In this document: positions 59,128 through 64,000 of the stretch, piece by piece
Layout of the letters: each line of letters starts with the position of its first letter
How positions within the stretch are numbered: the stretch's first letter is position 1
DNA from: Methylotenera_A sp031422335
Lineage (GTDB): Bacteria; Pseudomonadota; Gammaproteobacteria; Burkholderiales; Methylophilaceae
DNA: 64,000 nucleotides
Assembly: GCA_031422335.1 (NCBI GenBank)
Contig: JANOQW010000013.1
Location: forward strand, 62,001-126,000
Direction: 5' to 3'
Program-made: the position numbers and the translations under genes
Notes under the pieces: generated by a model
Told to the model about the DNA's origin: nothing
What the model saw: only the letters and a program-made list of their open reading frames with translations
Database searches by the model: none

Positions 59128-61578
59128 TTGTCAACAAAAAAACATAATCCCAATCAACGAAATAATGATCCACATGCCTCAAGAGAGGCCGCGCAGTATG
59201 AAACGCCGCTGCCAAGCCGTGAGCTGGTGCTGCAATTGCTGGCAGATCAAGGTATTCCGCTGTCTGTAGAGCAAGTTTACACGTTGCTAGACATTGGTGT
59301 TGAGGAACGCGATAACTTTAACAAGCGCTTGAATGCGATGGAGCGCGAAGGACAAATTATGCGCAATCGCAAAGGTGCATTGTGCTTGACAGAGAAGATA
59401 CACGCCATTGCAGGTAAAGTAATGGGTCACCCAGACGGTTTTGGCTTTTTGGTGCCAGACGACAAAATTAAACACCCTGATGATTTGTTTTTAGGCCCGC
59501 GCGAGATGGCGCAAGTGATGCATGGCGATCGCGCTATGGTACGCATGAGCGGACTAGATAGAAAGGGCAGGCCAGAAGGCAAAATTGTGGAGGTGCTAGA
59601 ACGTAGTACTAAAAATTTGGTCGGCCGGGTGGTGCAAGGCCAAGGCGTCACCATTGTGGCGGCTGAGGACAAGCGCATTAACCAAGATATTTTGATTCCA
59701 TATCATTTAGATATGGGTGCCAAGCCAGGCCAAGTGGTGATGGTGGAGCTAACTGAACAGCCATCTGCGCACGCACACCCGATGGGCAAGGTGGTGCAAA
59801 TTTTAGGCAACTATGCCGATAGCGGCATGGAAATTGAAATTGCATTAAGAAAACACAAGTTACCACATCAATTTTCGCCTGCATCAATTAATCAAGCCGA
59901 GCATATTCCAAAATTAGTACAGCCCGCTGATTATAAAGGTCGTATCGATTTACGTGAGATGGCGTTGATTACCATTGATGGCGAAACAGCGCGCGATTTT
60001 GATGATGCTGTGTTTGCCGAGAAGCAAGGCGCAGGTTGGCGTTTGGTGGTAGCTATTGCCGATGTAAGTTTTTACGTGAAGCATGACGATGCACTGGATA
60101 AAGATGCATTTGAGCGTGGTAATTCGGTATATTTTCCGCGCCGTGTGATTCCTATGTTACCAGAAGCGTTATCGAATGGTTTGTGCTCTCTGAATCCAGA
60201 TGTGGAGCGGCTGTGCATGATATGCGATATGCAAATTGATGCAGCGGGAATCGTCAACTCTTACAAATTTTATCCATCAGTCATGCGCTCTAAGGCACGT
60301 ATGACTTACACCAAAGTGGCGGATATGCTAGAAAATCCGCAGGGTGAAACAGCACAAGAATACGCACATATTATGCCGCACGTGCAAAACTTACATGCAC
60401 TATTTAAGCTGATGCTAAATCAACGCGAAAAGCGCGGTGCGATTGAGTTTGAATCGACCGAAACCATGATGATTTTTGATGATAATGGAAAAATTGAGAA
60501 AATAGTACCAACTGGCCGCAATGAGGCGCATAAACTGATAGAAGAATGCATGCTGGCTGCCAATGTGTGCGCAGCAGGTTTTTTAAGCAAAAACGAACAT
60601 GCTGCGCTGTACCGCATTCACGAAGGGCCAACGCCAGAGAAACTAGAAGCACTACGCACCTTTATGGCCGAAGTGGGTTTTGGTGTGACGGGTGGCGATA
60701 AACCACATGCTAAAGATTACGGCAAGCTGATGAAGCTGATTAAAGAGCGGCCAGATGCGCAATTATTGCAAACAGTTTTGTTAAGGTCTATGCAGCAAGC
60801 GGTGTACAGCCCAGACAATGTGGGCCATTTTGGCCTCGCTTACGAGGCATATGCACACTTTACTTCACCTATTCGTCGTTACCCTGATTTGCTCATTCAT
60901 CGCGCCATTAAAGCGGTTGTTAATGGCGAAAAATACAAAGCCAGTGATTGGAATAATTTAGGCACCCATTGCAGCATGACCGAGCGCCGCGCCGATGACG
61001 CCACACGCGACGTGAATAATTGGCTTAAATGTTATTACATGCAGGATAAAATTGGCGAAGTGTATGAAGGCACCGTGGCCGGTGTGACCGCTTTTGGCGT
61101 GTTTGTGGCGCTAGATGGCGTGTATGTGGAGGGTTTGGTGCATGTTACCGAGCTAGGTAATGACTATTTTAATTATGATAAAGCGCGCCACGAAATGGTG
61201 GGCGAACGCACTGGCGCGCGCTTTAGGTTGGGTGATAGACTAACAGTGAAAGTGGCGCGGGTGGATTTAGAAACCAGCAAAATTGATTTTACTTTGGTGA
61301 GTCATGCATCACATTTAAAAACTAATCTCTCGAAAAAAGATGCTCCAGAAGGCAATATCCATGCGGCTTCTAGGGCAGGTAAAAGTAACACCTTAGGCGC
61401 TAATAGAGAAAAAACAAGTGCTGATTTTAAACCGCTGAGCACGCGCGCGCTAGAAAAAGCTAAGCATGATCGTAGTGGTGGCGGCAAAAAAGTGGCCAAG
61501 CCAGCTGCGCAAACATCTAAGCCATCTTCTAAAAGTAGTCATAAAAGTAATAAAAATAAAGGTAAGCCTAAACGATGA
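59128..61578 (+). CDS. rnr: Ribonuclease R
   Basis: An 816-residue 3'-5' exoribonuclease that degrades structured RNA. The order is: N-terminal helix-turn-helix (about 25-85), cold-shock domains (about 90-255), the RNB catalytic domain with T-A-R-D-F-D-D-A-V at about 287-295 holding the metal-binding Asp residues, and YAHFTSPIRRYPDLLIHRAI, then the S1 domain (G-E-V-Y-E-G-T-V-A-G-V-T-A-F-G-V-F-V). A long Lys/Ser-rich basic tail ends the protein. The start is TTG 59128. It precedes rlmB, a common pairing. Confidence 0.97.
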   Translation: MSTKKHNPNQRNNDPHASREAAQYETPLPSRELVLQLLADQGIPLSVEQVYTLLDIGVEERDNFNKRLNAMEREGQIMRNRKGALCLTEKIHAIAGKVMGHPDGFGFLVPDDKIKHPDDLFLGPREMAQVMHGDRAMVRMSGLDRKGRPEGKIVEVLERSTKNLVGRVVQGQGVTIVAAEDKRINQDILIPYHLDMGAKPGQVVMVELTEQPSAHAHPMGKVVQILGNYADSGMEIEIALRKHKLPHQFSPASINQAEHIPKLVQPADYKGRIDLREMALITIDGETARDFDDAVFAEKQGAGWRLVVAIADVSFYVKHDDALDKDAFERGNSVYFPRRVIPMLPEALSNGLCSLNPDVERLCMICDMQIDAAGIVNSYKFYPSVMRSKARMTYTKVADMLENPQGETAQEYAHIMPHVQNLHALFKLMLNQREKRGAIEFESTETMMIFDDNGKIEKIVPTGRNEAHKLIEECMLAANVCAAGFLSKNEHAALYRIHEGPTPEKLEALRTFMAEVGFGVTGGDKPHAKDYGKLMKLIKERPDAQLLQTVLLRSMQQAVYSPDNVGHFGLAYEAYAHFTSPIRRYPDLLIHRAIKAVVNGEKYKASDWNNLGTHCSMTERRADDATRDVNNWLKCYYMQDKIGEVYEGTVAGVTAFGVFVALDGVYVEGLVHVTELGNDYFNYDKARHEMVGERTGARFRLGDRLTVKVARVDLETSKIDFTLVSHASHLKTNLSKKDAPEGNIHAASRAGKSNTLGANREKTSADFKPLSTRALEKAKHDRSGGGKKVAKPAAQTSKPSSKSSHKSNKNKGKPKR

Positions 61579-61630
61579 GTAAAACTAAACAGTTGAGTAA
61601 ATCAGTCAATGAAGAAATGAGAAGCAGCGA

Positions 61631-62404
61631 ATGAGTGACGCACGTATTTTATTTGGCTTTCATGCCGTATTAAGTCGCATGCGCCAACATGCCACCAGCA
61701 TAGAAGAGATTTTGATTGATAAAGACCGCATCGATGCGCGCATGAAAGATTTGCTCAACTTGGCCGAAGTGGCCAATGTACGCACCATGCAAGTGGATAG
61801 GGCGCGTTTAGACGGCTTGGCTGGCATGAATGGACGGCACCAAGGCGTGCTGGCGCGCGTGGTCGATACGCCCATCCCTTATAAAGATATTCACGATATT
61901 TTAGAGTCCGATTTAAGCGAGCCACCGTTCTTTTTAGTGCTAGATGGCGTGGAAGATCCGCACAACCTAGGCGCCTGCTTGCGCGTAGCGGACGCGATGG
62001 GCGTGCATGCAGTGATAGCCCCAAAAGATCGCGCAGTGGGATTAAATGCAACGGTTAGAAAAGTGGCCAGCGGTGCCGCCGAGACGGTACCGTTTATTGC
62101 CGTGACCAATTTGGCTAGAACACTACGCGAGCTAAAAGACGCAGGCGTGTTTGTAGTTGGAACCGCGCTAGACGCACCAAATGGCATGGCGGCACCGGCT
62201 AGCCTGTTAAACACCAAGCTGGATGGACCAATTGCGATTGTATTGGGTGCAGAGGGCGATGGTATTCGTAGATTGACCGCTGAAACTTGCGATGCCTTGG
62301 TGATGATACCGATGTTTGGTAGTGTAGAGAGTTTGAATGTGAGCGTAGCTAGCGGCATTTGCTTGTATGAAGCGCGTCGCCAGCGCAGCTTGGCTAAAAA
62401 ATAA
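61631..62404 (+). CDS. rlmB: 23S rRNA (guanosine-2'-O)-methyltransferase RlmB
   Basis: A 257-residue SPOUT-class methyltransferase that modifies G2251 of 23S rRNA. The N-terminal substrate-binding domain (about 1-80) starts with I-L-F-G-F-H-A-V. The SPOUT domain carries VLDGVEDPHNLGACLRVADA, then VLGAEGDGIRRLT and the C-terminal knot motif PMFGSVESLNVSVASGICLYE. Length is normal. It follows rnr after 52 bases on the same strand, as in many Proteobacteria. Confidence 0.96.
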   Translation: MSDARILFGFHAVLSRMRQHATSIEEILIDKDRIDARMKDLLNLAEVANVRTMQVDRARLDGLAGMNGRHQGVLARVVDTPIPYKDIHDILESDLSEPPFFLVLDGVEDPHNLGACLRVADAMGVHAVIAPKDRAVGLNATVRKVASGAAETVPFIAVTNLARTLRELKDAGVFVVGTALDAPNGMAAPASLLNTKLDGPIAIVLGAEGDGIRRLTAETCDALVMIPMFGSVESLNVSVASGICLYEARRQRSLAKK

Positions 62405-62441
62405 CTTAATTCTAAAAAAATTAAGTTAAATTAAATAAGAT

Positions 62442-62924
62442 TTACAAATCTGCAGGCAGATTTTTCACCCAATCGTCGGTGCGTTGTACGCGGGTTTTAA
62501 AATTATCTAGCAGTTTGTCTAATTTTTCGCGCAGTTCTAAGTGTTCTAACTGAGTTAAACCAATTTCGCATGCCATTTTTTGTTGAATTTGGCTGGTTTT
62601 ATGTTTAATTTCGGCTCCCAACACAGTGAGTGCGACTACTACAACGCGATTATTTTGGTTGCCGTGCGTGCGTGTCACCAAGCTGGCGTTTTCGAGTGAT
62701 TTAATAATGGGCGTGACTGAAATTTGGTCTAAATAGAGCTTTTCTGCTAGCTCTTCGATTGATAATTGTTGGTGTTGCCACAGCAATACCATCACCAAAT
62801 ATTGCTCATAACTTAAGCCCACTTCGCTTAAACGCTGTGTGTAGCTATTCACAAGCGCGTGCGATGCAGTATAAAGCGCAAAACAAAGATGTTTATTTAA
62901 ATGCAAACTTTCAAATTCAGACAT
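62442..62924 (-). CDS. MarR family transcriptional regulator
   Basis: A 160-residue MarR-fold protein. The winged helix covers about residues 45-100: LSIEELAEKLYLDQISVTPI for the recognition helix region, then D-x-R-x-x-like wing residues replaced by H-G-N-Q-N-N-R-V-V-V-V. Helices on both ends form the dimer region. It resembles OhrR/HosA-type regulators, though no sensor Cys pattern can be confirmed. Nested inverted repeats lie directly before the ATG (62928-62960), so it probably represses itself. mqo lies upstream on the same strand, 101 bases away, and may share a transcript. Confidence 0.87.
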   Translation of the reverse strand: MSEFESLHLNKHLCFALYTASHALVNSYTQRLSEVGLSYEQYLVMVLLWQHQQLSIEELAEKLYLDQISVTPIIKSLENASLVTRTHGNQNNRVVVVALTVLGAEIKHKTSQIQQKMACEIGLTQLEHLELREKLDKLLDNFKTRVQRTDDWVKNLPADL

Positions 62925-62927
62925 GAT

Positions 62928-62960
62928 CTATTGTTCCTGTTACAACTGCTGTAACAATAG
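62928..62960. promoter_or_regulatory. Nested inverted repeats before the MarR gene, probable operator
   Basis: CTATTGTT (62928-62935) is an exact complement of AACAATAG (62953-62960), and inside it GTTACA (62939-62944) complements TGTAAC (62950-62955). The site begins 3 bases before the ATG on the minus strand and covers the AGGAA ribosome-binding site, so a bound dimer would block transcription or translation. Confidence 0.55.
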
Positions 62961-62978
62961 CGCATTAACTATTTGTAC

Positions 62979-63024
62979 GCAATATACAAGTCGGTATATT
63001 TAAATTGGCAGACTGATATATTGC
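62979..63024. repeat. Inverted repeat between mqo and the MarR gene
   Basis: GCAATATA (62979-62986) and TATATTGC (63017-63024) are exact complements 30 bases apart, just after the mqo stop on the minus strand. It may help end mqo transcripts or be part of the MarR promoter region; the wide spacing makes either uncertain. Confidence 0.35.
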
Positions 63025-63025
63025 T

Positions 63026-64000
63026 TTATTGCAACATTAGTGTCTTTAAAGTGTATTTGCGCACATGCTTTAATAGCGCAGCGTCTTCAACCAGAGATTG
63101 GCCATAAGAAGGCACTAAAATTTGCAATTTTGTTGCCCAAGCAGACGTTTTTAACTGTGTAGCAAAGCAACGCTCAATCACGCTAATCATGGCTTGCACG
63201 CTGACCGATGCGCCAGGAGAAGCGCCCAATAAGGCGGCTAGAGTACCATCTTTGGCCGCCACAATTTCTGTACCAAATTCGAGCTTGCCCCAGTTTTCTT
63301 CGCAATTTTTAATAATTTGTACGCGCTGGCCAGCGCTGGCTAATTTCCAATCTTTGCTATCAGCTTGCGGTAAAAACTCGCGCAAGGCCGCCATGCGTTG
63401 TTCATGGTTTTGCGAAGCTTCTTTGACCAGATATTTGGTCAAGTCTAAGTTATTTTTCCCCACGCCTAGCATGGCTTTTAAGTTGCTCACTTTGACTGAT
63501 TTCATTAAATCTAGCTTAGAACCTTGCTTTAAAAACTTGGTAGTAAAGCCCGCAAATGGCCCAAACAATAAAGCGCGCTGGCCGTTAATCATGCGTGTAT
63601 CCAAGTGTGGCACCGACATCGGCGGCGCACCCAGCGCGGCCTTGCCATATACTTTGCTATGGTGCTGTGCAATGACTTGTTGATTATTGCAAATAAGCCA
63701 TTGCCCGCTGACTGGAAAGCCTCCATATCCCTTGCTCTCATCAATATCGGCCTTTTGTAACAAGGGTAATGCGCCGCCGCCAGCGCCTAAAAACACAAAC
63801 TTAGCATTGATGGTTTTGGCATGTTTTGTTGTTAAGTTAAACAGCTTGACGTGCCAGCGGTTATCTTTTTCGCGCGCCTTCACTTTATCTAACTTTTTAA
63901 CCTTGGTTTGGGTGAGTAGCGTAAAGCTTGGCTGCAACTTTAAATGCGCCACCATGAGTCGGGTGAGGGCACCAAAATCGACATCTGAACCATGCGCAAT
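63026..64000 (-). CDS. mqo: Malate:quinone oxidoreductase, C-terminal part
   Basis: The gene runs off the right edge, so the FAD-binding N-terminus is missing; about 325 residues are visible. MQO is a peripheral inner-membrane flavoenzyme that oxidises malate to oxaloacetate and passes electrons to quinone. Signatures are D-V-D-F-G-A-L-T-R close to the edge, FVFLGAGGGALPLLQKADI, G-Y-G-G-F-P-V-S-G-Q-W, LLFGPFAGFTTKFLKQGSKL, and the C-terminal GTLAALLGASPGASVSVQAM. The ATG at 63955 is internal. All motifs seen are intact. Confidence 0.95.
   Translation of the reverse strand: MAHGSDVDFGALTRLMVAHLKLQPSFTLLTQTKVKKLDKVKAREKDNRWHVKLFNLTTKHAKTINAKFVFLGAGGGALPLLQKADIDESKGYGGFPVSGQWLICNNQQVIAQHHSKVYGKAALGAPPMSVPHLDTRMINGQRALLFGPFAGFTTKFLKQGSKLDLMKSVKVSNLKAMLGVGKNNLDLTKYLVKEASQNHEQRMAALREFLPQADSKDWKLASAGQRVQIIKNCEENWGKLEFGTEIVAAKDGTLAALLGASPGASVSVQAMISVIERCFATQLKTSAWATKLQILVPSYGQSLVEDAALLKHVRKYTLKTLMLQ

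Noticed and set aside
61891..62358. 155-residue open frame antisense to rlmB
   Set aside because: It is the reverse of conserved SPOUT motifs and has no family features of its own.
1..64000. CRISPR arrays, insertion sequences, prophage or integrase genes
   Set aside because: No regularly spaced repeats, transposase, recombinase or phage structural motifs were seen on either strand by reading; a systematic search was not possible.

Overview
The window reads as the chromosome of a betaproteobacterium, most probably a Methylophilaceae-type methylotroph (Methylotenera/Methylobacillus relatives). This is an inference from AT-leaning DNA, a betaproteobacterial exosortase/PEP-CTERM polysaccharide locus with EpsA, E, F, G and L homologues of the kind known from the methanolan locus of Methylobacillus, and housekeeping genes such as formate-tetrahydrofolate ligase and malate:quinone oxidoreductase. 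It has not been checked against a database.

Layout. 1-14560 is mostly ordinary chromosome: the tail of a HerA/YjgR-like ATPase, formate-THF ligase, a YigZ/IMPACT protein, a PerM-type transporter, an AT-rich AlbA_2 gene that looks inserted, a minus-strand CHASE2-SH3-M48 operon, rmuC, moaD-moaE, a Lon-like protease, an unusual Nramp-family carrier and Hsp15. From 14650 to 31033 a nearly gapless plus-strand operon makes nucleotide sugars and a surface glycan. It opens with an EPS-associated MarR regulator that has a perfect palindrome in front of it. ManC follows, then a CDP-glucose to branched 6-deoxysugar module (cytidylyltransferase, 4,6-dehydratase, epimerase, C-methyltransferase, reductase-like SDR), a flippase, glycosyltransferases, and a complete bacillosamine-type set (phosphoglycosyl transferase, acetyltransferase, aminotransferase, 4,6-dehydratase). 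GalU and a phosphoribosyltransferase come next.

32657-57917 is the exosortase-linked EPS locus. A LuxR-type EpsA regulator has a short leader ORF and a hairpin hiding its ribosome-binding site. It is followed by the initiating glucosyl-phosphate transferase, EpsE/EpsL/EpsF/EpsG export and chain-length proteins, a GMC oxidoreductase with a 60-residue partner, an inverted polymerase-acyltransferase pair, a second flippase, a 2OG-Fe oxygenase, six transferases, a decayed TIGR03790 gene, the PrsT TPR lipoprotein behind a very good sigma-54 promoter, a PEP-CTERM-locus ATPase and an exosortase-EpsI fusion. GalE closes the locus at 58934.

After it come tRNA-Leu(CAG), RNase R, RlmB, a MarR regulator with its own nested inverted repeats, and the 3' part of mqo running off the window.

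How it works together. GalU, GalE, ManC and the CDP and bacillosamine modules supply activated sugars. Two different initiating phosphotransferases and two flippases, but only one recognisable polymerase, suggest two separate glycans built side by side. EpsE/F/G/L export the main EPS, and the exosortase group would anchor PEP-CTERM proteins to the envelope, although no PEP-CTERM substrate is encoded here. No CRISPR array, transposase, rRNA or prophage was seen.
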